NCBI GenBank assembly: GCA_035048485.1
Contig: CM068585.1
Location: 15,357,501 to 15,421,500, forward strand
DNA length: 64,000 nucleotides
Reading direction: 5' to 3'
DNA from: Pteria penguin
Taxonomy: Eukaryota > Mollusca > Bivalvia > Pterioida > Pteriidae
A model generated the notes under the pieces. That model made no database searches and had not been told where the DNA came from. It was given only the letters and a program-made list of their open reading frames with translations. This document shows, in pieces, positions 35,930 through 47,077 of this stretch (positions are counted from its first letter, which is position 1; each line of letters starts with the position of its first letter). The position numbers and the translations under genes were made by a program.

Positions 35930-36925
35930 AAGCACATGTAATAATTTAGTATATTATGAACTAGGAAGATTTCCTTCACATATTATTAGAAAATTGAGAA
36001 TTTTAAAACATTGGATCAAATTGAAGAACTCAGATAACTGTATTTTGTATTCATGCTTAGAGGATAGAGTGAATTTAAAAGATAATTGGATTAATGAAAT
36101 AAAAACAGAACTGAACCGTTTAGGACTTGGGTACATTTTTAATGAAATTCATATTGACAAATTTACTCAAAAAATATTAGGACAAAGATTTCTGGATTTA
36201 TATCAACAAGAAATGTTTTCAGCAATCAGAAGGTCATCACGTGGGGAATATTTTCAATATTTGGCGGACATTTTTGAACTTCAGTATTATCTAACTAAAT
36301 CAATAAATGAGTTACATAGAAAATCTATTACTAAATTCAGACTATCCTCTCACAGCCTTAATGTAGAAACAGGTCGTTACAACAATGAATTAAGGAGAAA
36401 TCGAATCTGTTCATTATGTGAGTTAAATGACATAGAAGATGAGTTTCATTTTATTTTGAAATGTCCAAAATATCAAGAATTACGTAATTTATATATCAAA
36501 GCTTATTATTTCAAATGACCAAGTGTGTTTAAACTAATACAATTATTGAGTGTACACAACTTGAAAGAATTACGCAACTTGGGAAAATTTTTATTTCTTG
36601 CTGAAAAAAATAAGGAAAAATAACACTTAAATTTAACCCCTTTAGCTTTTTGTTATTATTATTATTTTTTTTTTATATATATAACAGTGATTAACTCTCA
36701 CGCAATCATCCTATACATTAGTGTATACATGTATTACATTATATGAATATACATGGGTAATATTATTATATGTGTATATGTGTGTGTATATAAGTATGTG
36801 TGTGTACGTGTGTATATGCATTTGTCACAATGTGTATATTATACTCACCTTGTTTTTCATGTTATTATTGTATTTTGCCTGATGTGCCAACTGGCATAAA
36901 GAAATAAATGAAACTGAAACTGAAA
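35930..36925 (+). pseudogene. LINE C: 3' end of a non-LTR retrotransposon
   Basis: One open frame (about 35940-36518) encodes a C-terminal domain: FPSHIIRKLRILKHW, LGQRFLDLYQQEM, SHSLNVETGRYN, and a Cys/His knuckle ICSLCELNDIEDEFHFILKC. This is typical of the C-terminus of L1/Tx1-like or related LINEs in molluscs. The 3' UTR contains GTGCCAACTGGCATAAAG and ends in a short TGAAAC repeat (about 36909-36925), a usual LINE 3' signature. It has no RT, so it is heavily 5' truncated. Confidence 0.8.
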
Positions 36926-38775
36926 CATAAATAATAAATGCATATAGGTAATATACCAACAATTACCAAACAATTATTGTGGTAATCTGCACGAAGATAG
37001 GAAGTGCAATTCATCGTGTGTTGCCCAACTTGTTGATAGTTGGAAGCTTAGTATTGGTTCATGTACACTTCATAGTAGTAAACAATAAGAGCATGTAGTT
37101 CGCCAAACGTAGATGATATTGAAGTGTACATTTACATAGGTTACATGCCAGTAAGTCTCAAAAATAATCATCGTGTTTGTTCAGTTCTGGTATAAACTTT
37201 CCATACATCTTCTTAGATAATTTGATGAATATGTTGTTCTTGACTTACAAACAGTATCAATTTTTCATGAATATATGCATATTTAATGCATATCATTATG
37301 GACCTATTTCCTTAGTGTAGGAATACATGAGCAAAGGGGTGAATCCCAAGAATTCAATATGGGGCGCCCAGAACGGCGATGATTACAGAGTAATACTTCG
37401 TGTCACAAAAAGGATACCGACCGAATGAAAACAAAGTTTCTTGGTAGTGTCGATGATTTAACTTATCTTATAAGGAGATTAAGATTGAATATCTACGTTC
37501 AAATTCGGACTTTCTTGTAGCTTTTTTCCCGATTCCGAAAGTCACCATTTGAATTCTATATACATGACTTTAGTTATTTGGTGAAGATTGACCCAACGGT
37601 AGACAAACCTCTCTTTTTGTAAAGTTTGCCACAAGGTGTTTTTGGAAATAGCAAGGGAAGACGTGTTTTGAGAAAAATTAATTTTGAGTTGACATAATTT
37701 ATGCAAAAAATGTAAATCAAGTCCAGAAAATAAATAGAAAAAAAATACAGTACTTCCTTTGAAAGTTACAATTTGCATGGATTGATTCTTTATATAATAC
37801 AGACAATTAATTACATGGCAACGAATAGTTTAATGATCAAAGTGAAAATAATAGCACCACATCTACTCTGATTTTGTAAAATTTTAAGCAAAAGGGGATC
37901 TGTCAGTTTACACCAGAATCATGCATCCTTCCTTAATTCCCAAATCACCTCATAATTATAACTGATACATAGGAAATAATATTTACCGACTGTTCACTGT
38001 GTTTTCTTTTATTATTTTGTTAAAATCAGTACCACCAGAGAGAGAGAGAGAGAGACAGACAGAGAGAGAGAGAGAGAAATAATAGAACACCAGCATAATT
38101 CGCTCGGATGAAATATCTATTGTCCGTTTACATTTTTTTTATTGTCAGAAAAATTCAATTTACTCTCGTAAGCCCCACTTGTGTTTACATGATTGACAAT
38201 TTCAACAAGACATTCTCTATATAAGCATATTAATATACCGAAAAAAAAAACCCGACAGAATGTGTTCACATGATCACACTGACTTTCCATTTGTCACTAG
38301 TCTGCATCGTAATGAAGTCGTCAAAAGTCGGGAAAATTTCGGACAATGACGCATTTCTTTATGACGGCTAAATGGTACCTTTGAAGATACTCTGAATATT
38401 ACTTACTTTTAAGCATACTGAGAAGGCTGATTACATCAAGAAATTATTTTGCTCGAATATATCATATTGGTATTTCTGTGTGACCTTCCATGGATTCAGT
38501 GCTTAGCTCAATGTTGTTAAACGAAGAAAGATTTGTAGTAGTAACTCATTATATTTAAGATACTGAAAGAAGATTCTTTAAACAATCTTTTACTACCTAC
38601 TCTAACAACATATATTATTGTAATTGTGAAACGAATAGAGAGTGGGTGAATGAGATAAAAAAGAAGATGTATGAAAGAACAATGTATAAAATATGAAAAA
38701 TAAATCATTTTATGGTGGATTTTATTGTAATGACAAGAAAAACCATGCATTTTACATAAAAATGTATTTAATAAC
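36926..38775. other. Intergenic, no gene recognised
   Basis: Unique-looking AT-rich DNA with a GA-rich microsatellite at 38036-38079. ORFs at 37542-37778 and 38517-38750 are short and without domains; the latter lies downstream of the sulfotransferase poly(A) signal. Confidence 0.45.
38036..38079. repeat. (GA)n microsatellite with CA/GA interruption
   Basis: GAGA tract broken once by GACAGACA. Confidence 0.95.
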
Positions 38776-38781
38776 TTTATT
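38776..38781 (-). terminator. Candidate poly(A) signal of the sulfotransferase
   Basis: AATAAA on the minus strand, about 50 bases after the stop codon. Confidence 0.5.
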
Positions 38782-38829
38782 TCCTTTATATGTAAAGGGG
38801 AATGATTCCCCTTATACTGGACACTCAGA

Positions 38830-40166
38830 TTATAAATGTATTTCCTCCATCTCGACAGGAACTGGATGTTGATATGAATATCCGAAATACTTAAAATCTA
38901 AATCATACAAAACTTTTATTTCGGAAATTATGTCCATAGAGATGTCCTTATACGCCATAGCCATGGATCCATGCCTTTGCACGTGACTCGTGTCCAGAGA
39001 CATGGTTATCGTGTTAGCATGGTCCAGAAATACATCAATGATAGCTTGTACGTTTGAATACGTAAGGTTTGTAAACCTCTGCATTGGAAAGTCAATTGAC
39101 TGGTGTATGTAACCTTGAATTACAAAAGAAGTCCACAATCTACGACAGAACTCAATAAATGAAAGACAATATGCCTTTTTGTTGTACTCTATTTGAGCTA
39201 ATACTATTATGTGTTTTACAGTCTCTACTATAGTATTGTTTGTATGTTTTTGATGGGCATTACGTATTATCGAAGCTCGCATTTCCTCTGATATATTAAC
39301 TCTAGAAAGAATATATTTAACATCGGTCAAGTATGTCTCTTGCTTAGCCACAACATTATAAGGTACCTTGCATGGATGACACGTTTTGTAGACTGGTGTC
39401 CAGTGAGGGTCAAGCGAATGACCAGAATTCCCCAAGTCGACAACAATTCGGAGAAAGTCTTCAAAGGTAACTTCTTTTCCACATGATTTATTTGATCTTC
39501 TTGCAATATATAATGCCGTATGACCCATTGCTGGTAGGTAAATTTTATCAATATATGCTGAATACAGTCTAGAGAAAGGATTTCTTGTCATAAGGAATAC
39601 GGTGTAGTCTTCCTGAATGTTGACATAGTTTTGTTGAAGATCCGCACTCATTATATGCAGGTCTACACGCTTCCTTCCAAACAAATTATTTGTAGACTGC
39701 TTCTTTGACACGGCAAGAAATAACTGCATCCAGAATGTACTACCACACTTGGGAACTTTACAGAAGGCGAGTTTCAGGGCATGAGCGAAATGAAGATTAA
39801 ATTCTTTTTCATTAAACTCCATTTGCTTTGTAACATTTCTGTTTGAGAAACACTGAAATAGTAGGTTATTTAATCTACCTGTGTATATCTCTCCGAGATG
39901 ATTGAGGTATTCATGATGCTCCTTGTCGTTATATTCTGTAAAGGAAGCCTTAAATCCTGTAACGTTTTCCGGAAGTTCGTGATAATTGTGTAAGACCCCA
40001 GGAGAATTAGGTCCAAACGTACTTGGTATCTCAATATTTCGTCTCCGTTTAAGTTGGCTGTCTGTATCATAATGACCTATAACGTTATGTAAATGTATAT
40101 TACAAAACGATGGTCTGAATTCAAATGTTTGTGCCGTTTCACAATGTTTGGCCCCCTTAGTCGTTC
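38830..40166 (-). CDS. Carbohydrate sulfotransferase (Sulfotransfer_2 type), catalytic exon
   Basis: The product likely transfers sulfate from PAPS to a glycan in the Golgi lumen. In the open frame from 40221, the 5'-phosphosulfate loop KVPKCGSTFW is at residues 155-164 and the 3'-phosphate motif TRNPFSRLYSAY at 212-223. The family's DPHW motif (271-274) is followed by CHPC and YNVVAKQETYL. These are hallmarks of the HNK-1/dermatan/chondroitin sulfotransferase group. Sequons NVT (86 and 129) suit a luminal protein. The frame is open from an ATG at 40221, but that version has no membrane anchor. A good acceptor (GCCCCTGCAG|GA, exon start 40166) fits in phase with a signal-anchor exon at 45522-45615, giving about 476 residues. 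The stop is at 38830. The substrate cannot be told from sequence. Confidence 0.88.
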
Positions 40167-40311
40167 CTGCAGGGGCAATGTAGTCTAAGCTTTCATCAAT
40201 GTTTTTTTCTAATTTTTCCATAATTCACAAAATAATAAAATGATACTTAACACTTGGTAAAAAGGTGAAATGCGACATCAGAGTCCAGTATACCATTTAC
40301 ATACAGACATA

Positions 40312-40581
40312 GGTTATAACATGGATGCTCGGCTTATGATCGAGAGATTCCGGGTTCGACTCCCGCCCTGGGTATACCGATGTTCTGTCTTTAGGATGAG
40401 ACAGTAAAACCCGAGGTCCCGTGTCACGATAGGCGTGGTACGTAGAAGATTCTAACTGGCTTCGGGTGAGTCCATTGCAATGGTATAAATTTCTATGCAA
40501 TGCATCAAACAGATGATGTCACCATATACGTTAAATAATCATGTAGTGACGTAAAAAATAATCAATCGGTCAATCAATCAA
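40312..40581 (+). mobile_element. SINE inside the 27-bp minisatellite
   Basis: It shares the body with the copy at 1846-2126 (GGATGAGACAGTAAAACCCG, CCCGTGTCACGATAGGCG, ATGTCACCATATACGTTAAA, AATCAATCGGTCAATCAATC). The B box is GGGTTCGACTCCC. Minisatellite phrases (CAGACATAGGTTATAACATGG) occur on both sides. Confidence 0.85.
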
Positions 40582-40589
40582 TATACATG

Positions 40590-41175
40590 TAACATGGAAC
40601 ATACAAGCATAGGTTATAAGATGGATCATACTAACATAGGTTACGGCAGGGGCCATACAAATACAGGTAACAACAGGGGCAATACAGACATAAAATTAAA
40701 CTTTTTAAACTTACAACAATTAAGAAAAAGTTAACTTGTTCGTTGGCAAGGATCTTGGCGTAAGGGTGTCATTTGTGTGGGAGTCAATTGGAGTGCCCAG
40801 AGAAAACCCCCAAAGGCAAGTTTTTGACAGCCTCACCATCTCACGTACTACACCGGGAATCGAACCCGGGTCATTAGTGAGAAGCGAACGGGTTACCGAC
40901 TACGCTACCTGGTCCCCTTACAAACTTAGATTACAACATGTACCATACAAATATAGGTTACAGCATAGACCGTACAAATATAGGTTACAGCATAGACCGT
41001 ACAAATATAGGTTATAACATGGACCATGCAGACAAAGGTTATAAAATGAACCATACAAACATCGGTCACAAAATGGACCCTACAGTCACAGGTTGCAAAG
41101 TGGACTATGCAAAAACAGATTACGACATGGACCATACAAACATGAATAATAACATGGACCATACAAAAGATAAAT
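40590..41175. repeat. 27-bp minisatellite, interrupted by a SINE
   Basis: The units read approximately ACAAATATAGGTTACAGCAT + AGACCGT. Two adjacent copies (about 40967-41020) are identical, and the rest are diverged. Because 27 is a multiple of three, 9-residue repeats appear as ORFs on both strands; these are artefacts. A few units also lie at 40295-40320, left of the SINE. Confidence 0.85.
40737..40918 (-). mobile_element. tRNA-derived SINE, third family
   Basis: The minus strand shows an A-box-like TAGCGTAGTCGGTAACCCG and a B box GGGTTCGATTCCCGG, followed by a body containing GGGGTTTTCTCTGGGCACTC. It is inserted in the minisatellite, and the body differs from the other two SINE families. 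Confidence 0.8.
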
Positions 41176-41666
41176 TTTGGAACATGCATGCATATTTCGG
41201 ACTATGAATTTTTAGAAATAGATAGTCAAACGAAGTGTAAACTAAATAGCTAAAGCCAATAGCTAAAATATATATATGGATTTATGCAAATGACCAACTA
41301 TTTTCCAAATTGCAACAAATAAAGATGTCATAATTTAAAATACTCTGAAAATAGGAGAATGAACTGAAGCATCATTTCAGATGTCCTCGGAAACCTGTGG
41401 ACAATCACCAGCGACATGTACCAAGTGGAACTAATGTAATGCATGAGTAAATAGAAGATAAAAATGACATTAATTCACAATATGGACCATAAATGCATAT
41501 CAACATACAGGCACGTTCACAGTACCATCCTTTAGGGATTTTAAACAATTTTCATCGTGCGACCCACAGTTATAAATTATGGTCCAGGCATTCTCTTCAT
41601 ATTTCAGGTGCTTGCTTAATCTTTTAATAATTTGATGAAATATGTACATCTAAACTGGAAATACAT

Positions 41667-41835
41667 ACCGGGTTATAGAGTGAGCGTTCCCCATAGCCAG
41701 ACTCCCCCCCCCCCCCCCCCCCCCCATCCCCGGGAGGTCCTACTCTAGAGCAAGACTTCCCCCGGGGAAGGCTACCTCTAAAACAAAAGCTTCCCCCTGG
41801 GGAAGTCTCACTCTACAACTAGCTTTCCCCTTATC
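41667..41835. repeat. Minisatellite arm, inverted relative to 45075-45345
   Basis: Units of about 30 bp contain CTCACTCTAGAG/GAAGTCTCACTCTA with CTTCCCCC runs. A 22-base C run sits at 41704-41725. The arm mirrors the array at 45075-45345: the outer end CCGGGTTATAGAGTGAG here matches the complement CCGGTGTTCTAGAGTGAG there. Confidence 0.7.
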
Positions 41836-42007
41836 TAGACCCCCTTCGGAAACAATATATTACGTCGTGTCCATGACATACTTTGTCGTTTTAACAACAT
41901 AACTACGTCATAATCACGTTTTTCTAAGTGTAAGGGCTGGTATTGTAACACCCGTCTTCAGAACAGACAAGCTTTATTGTCGTATTGGAATAACCTAACC
42001 GGGCGGA

Positions 42008-42431
42008 GCATACATCTGTGGCCTAGTGGTCGAACGCTCGTCGCAAGACTGGGAGATTTCGGGTTCGAGGCGCTCTTAGGTCATGCCGGTGTCTGTCTTA
42101 CGGATGAGATAGTAAAAACCAATGTCCGCTGTCACGGCAGACGTGGCACGTTAAAGATGCTTCGGATGCAGTGGCGGATCCAGGATTTCCGAAAAGGGGG
42201 GGGGGGCGCACAGGTGTATTAGGCAAACGACTTGGCTATTTATGGTACTAAATCTGGATTTTAACAAGTAAATATGTGACCGAGGCCCCCCCCCCTCTAA
42301 ATCCGCCACTGGGGTGGGTCCGTTGTAAAGGTCCAAATTTGTGCATCTTGCATCAGTCAGATACTGTCACAAAAATACGTTCAGTAATCGAGGTGTCACC
42401 GTATGACATTAAATGTTAAACAACAAACAAA
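42008..42431 (+). mobile_element. SINE split by a MITE
   Basis: The head GGCCTAGTGGTCGAACGCTC and B-box-like GGGTTCGAGGC lead into the standard body. At TTCGG the body stops for the MITE (42169-42311) and then resumes GGGTGGGTCCGTTG...CATCAGTCAGATACTGTCAC. The SINE is therefore older than the MITE. Confidence 0.85.
42169..42311. mobile_element. 143-bp MITE nested in the SINE, 5-bp TSD
   Basis: The ends CAGTGGCGGATCC and AATCCGCCACTG are inverted. The flanks GGATG (42164-42168) and GGGTG (42312-42316) look like a 5-bp TSD with one change. The interior (G-run, ATTTATGGTACTAAATCTGG, AAATATGTGACC, C-run) parallels the copy at 19497-19643. Confidence 0.85.
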
Positions 42432-42599
42432 CCTCTGTACATAAATACCGAAGAGTCCATATATAAGTTATGCCAAAATAACAGCCACGGGCACCAGTCT
42501 GTGACCACGGATACAAATTCAGACACAAAGCAAGGCACACATTAAACCAACTAAACCTTTTTATACTCCCGGATTGAAAGATCGTTGGCATATTGTTTT

Positions 42600-43680
42600 T
42601 GTCATATCTGTTTGTTCGTCTGTTGTCAACATTGCCATAACTTTTGAACCGTGAAAAATAGAGATTTCATATTTGGCATACAAACTAAACAAACGAAGCC
42701 TTTTTAAATGACTCTAAGGAAATGAAACCTTGATCATAACTTTTGGATGACAGGTAATTTCATTTTGATACTAAGATCAACCTTGTGGTCTGGAGACAGT
42801 TGTGGTCGGTGGACCACATTTGTATTTACCAATGCCATTTATTATTCATCTGCATAAAAGTTTGGGATGGGAATATAGGAATCTTCTAGAAGTTTGGAAG
42901 CGCCGTCTGTCGGTCCTACTTGTCTGTCCGTCTGTCTGTATCTTTGGTCTGTCTGCTGAACTGTTCAAATCGAGTCCGGACCATAACTTCTTTATGCTAT
43001 CTTGCATAATGATTATGCTTGCATTTGTTATCCATGGCCCAAGAATATGTCATGACATTTAACCAAGGTCATGTCTGTAAGGTCAATGTCACATTGCTCA
43101 TATTGTCAAAATTCGTGCCTGTAATTTTACAATAAATTGTATTCGGATAACACTTCACACAAGGATATATCTCAATATTTAACCTAACCAAGGTCTTATC
43201 TCGTAGGTCAAGTGAACAGTGCACACATAATCGATGTCCGTGTCGGAGCCAGATTTTTACAATGATAACTTGGATTTGGGTTTAATACCGGTATCTGCAT
43301 GGCCAAGTTCACAAATTCGTGTCCGGGTGGTAATTACTTTTTCTATGGACTTGGATCAGGATGGCATTTCACGTGTTCATGTCCAAAGTGTGGGAAATGA
43401 ATTTGAACCAATGTAATACATCTAATGTCAAGGTCATAGTTGTAATTGTACATGTAAATTCATGTTTGAGCTTTCAATTTCGCTGCTTCGTTAACGTTCG
43501 ATCTGGATCAAATTCACACAACTATTGTTGATACCGCAGGGATCATGACCTTACCCAAGGTTGTATTTAAGTCAAAGTAACAGTGCATATCATGGTCAAA
43601 TTGTGTCTTGGTCATAACATTGACATTTTTTCATATCCTGATGCTTTACTCATTTAATTATCAGTGATTTGGATCCTGAG
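42600..43680. repeat. Diverged bivalve-type repeat with recurring 'AAGGTCATGTCTGTAAGGTC' phrases
   Basis: Phrases such as CATAACTTTTGAACC, GTCTGTCTGTATC, AACCAAGGTCATGTCTG and GTCAAAGTAACAGTGCA recur in loose order. It is non-coding, and the SINE at 43692 is inserted near its end. Confidence 0.5.
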
Positions 43681-43691
43681 ATTTTGAAGCC

Positions 43692-43965
43692 GGTGTGGTC
43701 TAGTGGATAAGGTGCTCGTCTCGTGACCGAGAGGTCCCGGGTTCAACTCCCGCTCTGGGCACACCTGTGTTCTGTCTTACGGATGAGACAGTAAAATCGA
43801 GGTCGCGTATCACGGAAGGCGTGGCACGTAAAAGATACCTCACTGCTTCGGGTGAGTCCGTTGCAAAGGTCTAAATTTTTATGGAATCCATCAGGCAGAT
43901 GCCGTCACCATATACGTGAAATACTCGTGGTGTGACGTTAAACAAAAATCAATCAATCAATCAAC
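43692..43965 (+). mobile_element. Full-length SINE, first family
   Basis: The head GGTCTAGTGGATAAGGTGCT, B box GGGTTCAACTCCC, body (ACGGATGAGACAGTAAAATC, GGCGTGGCACGTAAAAGATA, CAGATGCCGTCACCATATAC, GTGTGACGTTAAACAAAAAT) and (AATC)n tail are all present. It is the best-preserved body in the window together with 1846-2126. A clean TSD was not found. Confidence 0.92.
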
Positions 43966-44357
43966 CTGTAATTTTGACATGGAATTTGAAGTCATGTATC
44001 AAAGCTCAATTCACAAAATTTCTCGGTCTTTCAGTGTAGATTAAAGTCAATACTTTGGGTAACACTCGCTTCAATATTTAGTGTTGATGTAGTATTTATT
44101 TCCTTAAGACTATTCTAGTAAACATCAAGAATTACTTTGACAACAGTGAAACACAAGTTTATTTTTGTTCGTTATTATTTTACTTGATTCTTTGATGATT
44201 AGTTGACTGTTTTGATCAGTGGATTTTTTCATCATTATTGAATATTTATATAATTATATTATTGAATATATTTTAAAAAGTTTTGTGGCCAATCCCGGAC
44301 GGCGTTTGCGTGAATAGTGTTAAAACAAGAGTTCCCTACGCCGTTTCCTGACTTAAA

Positions 44358-44640
44358 TCAGTAGCGTGTGTCCACCTGTGGCTTCGCTGGGGATAGTAAG
44401 AGATTCATCTTAACATTGACCCCATCAAGGTGTTTATTACAGTTAGAGGGTATTGTTCTACTCCTAATAAGGACCTGTCTGAGTTGAGCGACGTAATATG
44501 GTACGTTGACGCGCTTCTTAACCATTCTGCCCCGCTTGTCACACAAATGCTCGATTATGGACAATTCTTGACTGTATGGTGGCCAATCAAGAACTGAGAC
44601 GTTGTTTCGAGTCACGACAAGCCCTAGCAACATTGGGCTT
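44358..44640 (-). pseudogene. Tc1/mariner transposase C-terminal fragment
   Basis: The fragment reads VLDWPPYSQELSIIEHLCDK then LRQVLI. It corresponds to the Tc1 motif ..VLDWPxxSPDLNPIEHLWD.. that carries the third catalytic acid. The upstream domains are absent. It lies between the inverted minisatellite arms. Confidence 0.8.
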
Positions 44641-45074
44641 CGAGTTGTCCCGCCTGCTGCAACGTTACCTTTGTAGGTTACGTATACGTTGATGGAATTT
44701 CCAATACATTTAATTTTATGAACACTTTGATTGGCATGTTTTCTTTTGAAGTTTGCGGTCCAGTTATGGGTTAAACAGTTATAATTCAGACAAAACTTTT
44801 GAAAGACATGATGGACATGACCAAGTGAAACATGATTACCAGTAACTGATTGCTGGAGCTATCATTAAGATATAGATCGCTACGATAGAAAAGAAAAAGA
44901 CATCTGACTCAGTCGTATGACAACATCCGCCATAGGCGAGCCGTACGACAAAATCTGCCATAGGCAAGCAAGCAGAATTATGGACACAATAAGACATCAC
45001 ATAAAAGCTTAATTATAATGCGGTTGAGGCACTTTAGGGCGGAGAAGGACTTAAATTAAGGAGAGGAAGCTGAT

Positions 45075-45345
45075 CCGTAGGGATTCTCCCACAGTATTAT
45101 CATCATACGGGGATTGATTCTTACTCAAAATTAGGCAGCGGAAAAAGGCTTTAGAGTGAGTCTTACTCTCTGAGGGGGGAACGGACATTCTAGAGAGGAA
45201 CCACCGGGGGAAGTCTCACTCAATATTATGCAGGGGAAGGCTGGCTTTAGAGTAAGTCTCCCCATCAAGGCGGGAAGGCTCACTCTAGAGTAGGATCACC
45301 GTGGGAAGTCTGGATATGGGGGAAGACTCACTCTAGAACACCGGC
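45075..45345. repeat. Minisatellite arm, inverted relative to 41667-41835
   Basis: About 30-bp units with CACTCTAGAG / CTTTAGAGTGAG and GGGGGAAG phrases. The outer end CTCACTCTAGAACACCGG mirrors the start of the left arm, so the 3.7 kb between could be one foldback-type element. Confidence 0.7.
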
Positions 45346-45521
45346 AATAGACAAGTTCTGGAGCATTACGAATATTATTTAAAATTAGATGAATAATAAG
45401 GTAATGTAAAATAACCACAAAGAGACCATTCAGTATGAAAATATAATACGTGCACTAATAAATTTAAAATTAAAATCATCAGGAAATGTAAAATAACCAC
45501 ACACGAACTAAAACACTTTAC

Positions 45522-45615
45522 CTGAATTCATAGAATTAAAATCCTTTCCTTTAAAGTATATAATAGTAACAACTATAACCGTTACAACATATGTGATTAA
45601 GCAAAGCAGTCTCAT
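45522..45615 (-). CDS. Proposed first coding exon of the sulfotransferase (signal anchor)
   Basis: On the minus strand an ATG opens MRLLCLITYVVTVIVVTII, a short positively started stretch followed by an uninterrupted hydrophobic run, and then YFKGKDFNSMNS. It ends at a consensus donor TCAG|GTAAAG with one base left over. That phase is exactly completed by the acceptor at 40166 (G + GA = Gly). A short cytosolic tail, one transmembrane helix and a luminal stem are what type II Golgi sulfotransferases need, and the downstream exon lacks. This is inference from phase, strand and topology. It could instead belong to an unrelated gene, and extra exons may lie between. Confidence 0.55.
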
Positions 45616-46080
45616 TTTTAAAAAGATATTTCTTGAAATCGTCTACGACAACTTCAAACCACGAATACGAAAGTATGGATTCCGTTTTGTTATAAAAGTC
45701 GCATCAGTCTGTAATAAAACTTCGATATGTTTATCGATCCGTGACTGCTAATAGACTTAGAACTGCAGAACGCTGTCGGCAACATATTGTAATTAGTATA
45801 TAGAGTGAGATCAATGTTTTACGTGGATAGACTGGGCGCCTTAATTTTTCGCTGAGACTTAAACCTATCTACGGGGTCAAATACGATGTATGTATTTATT
45901 TAAGTACATAAAAGTCATGCAAGGATACATCTAACACATCTGAGGAGAACTTTTAATGTGAAATAATGCGATATATGAAGTATTTTGGGGAAGTATTCTG
46001 AGGAAATTTGAATTCGTGAGTTCTGTTCTGTATTTGTGAATGGCCGGGTATGGACAAGAAATCTGAAATAAAGAAATAGA
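45616..46080. other. Upstream flank of the proposed signal-anchor exon
   Basis: AT-rich, no convincing ORF. It would contain the sulfotransferase promoter if exon 1 is right. A TATAAAAG at 45691 is on the plus strand and so does not help the minus-strand gene. Confidence 0.35.
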
Positions 46081-46083
46081 CAA

Positions 46084-46925
46084 ATAAGTGGTTGTTTAAA
46101 ATCCCCTACACAGAAGCAGGAGAAAAAGAAACCCAAGTTTCCACACACAAAAGATCTACGAGAAATAGATAGCGATTGTGATAGTGTTTATTTGGATGCC
46201 AAAGATACCCAAGTGAGTAGGAAAAACATGGGGGTACTTGCAACGAAAACAAAGAACTAGTGTCTTCACTCATTGAGGTATTTAAAAACCCATCTGTTGT
46301 CTCAACCTTGATATCTGCTCTCTGAGACAAATAAGAGCCAGTTTTGTGAAAGAGCTAGAGGAAAAGGACAGAGACATAGACTGAAAGTAGTCTATGTCAC
46401 TGGAAAAGGATTAGAAGATAATGGAATTAGAAGACAAGATAGACGATCTAGAAATGTATGGCTGACGAAATAGTTTAAGAATAGTGGGGATACCTGAAAG
46501 TAGCGACGAAACCACCGATGGAATTGTATTGAAACTGGCACATGACATCGGTGCAAAGGTACCTGATCTGGCACTAGGTAGGAGCCGTCGTGTGGGCCCC
46601 AAGAACACTGGAAAACCGAGGGCCATCATAGCGAAATTCGTCGGTCATAATCACAAGGTCGCAATATTGAAGCAGAAAAAGAAATTGAAAGAAATCAGCA
46701 AAGGTGTATTTGTCAACGACACACAAAAGATCTGAACTTGCCAAGTGTGTCCAAAAACTTAAAAAAGGAAGAGAAAATCGCAGATACCTGGACTAAAGAC
46801 GGTGTCATTTTCGTTAAAAACAAAAACGGCGATATCGTCAAATATACGAGAGAACACGAAATAGAAGATCTGGAACGGTCGTATAGCTTGATTCTCACAG
46901 TGCCTAAAAGTGTTATGAAATCCTA
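46084..46925 (+). pseudogene. LINE ORF1 remnant (coiled coil plus RRM-like domain)
   Basis: Across at least three frames it reads a charged helical stretch (ASFVKELEEKDREID, KIDDLEMYGRRNS-like) and then LRIVGIPESSDETTDG, DIGAKVPDLALGRSRRVG, KPRAIIAKFVGHNHKVAIL, KKKLKEISKGVFVN. This is the layout of L1/transposase_22-type ORF1 proteins: coiled coil, RRM-like domain, C-terminal domain. It ends TWTKDGVIFVKNKNGDIVKY. It may be ORF1 of the 2A-bearing LINE downstream, but the MITE at 47078 and intervening DNA prevent certainty. Confidence 0.75.
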
Positions 46926-47077
46926 ACTAAAGCACCAAGGGTCTTCTCCAGCACCCGTACTCTTCAATACAGAACCACGTGTATTTATTTACAAACAATT
47001 ATCATGGGACCAAACCATGTGATTCATTTATAACATCCAATTCATACCTTATTTTGCTTTCAGGATACCTATACCTA

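Larger units (their letters stand above)
40167..45521 (-). other. Proposed sulfotransferase intron 1, repeat-packed
   Basis: If exon 45522-45615 is the true first exon, this 5.4 kb is intron. Minus-strand donor TCAG|GTAAAG and acceptor CCCCTGCAG are both good. It contains three SINEs, a 27-bp minisatellite, a C22 run, a MITE, two inverted minisatellite arms and a Tc1 transposase fragment. Further small exons cannot be excluded. Confidence 0.5.

Noticed and set aside
40736..41207. Long ORFs on both strands with 9-residue repeats
   Set aside because: Explained by a 27-bp minisatellite and a SINE; codon-neutral on both strands.
1846..43965. tRNA genes suggested by A and B boxes
   Set aside because: Each runs into a SINE body and lacks a credible full cloverleaf with free 3' end; they are SINE heads.
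45691..45698. TATAAAAG as the sulfotransferase TATA box
   Set aside because: It is on the plus strand, opposite to the gene.
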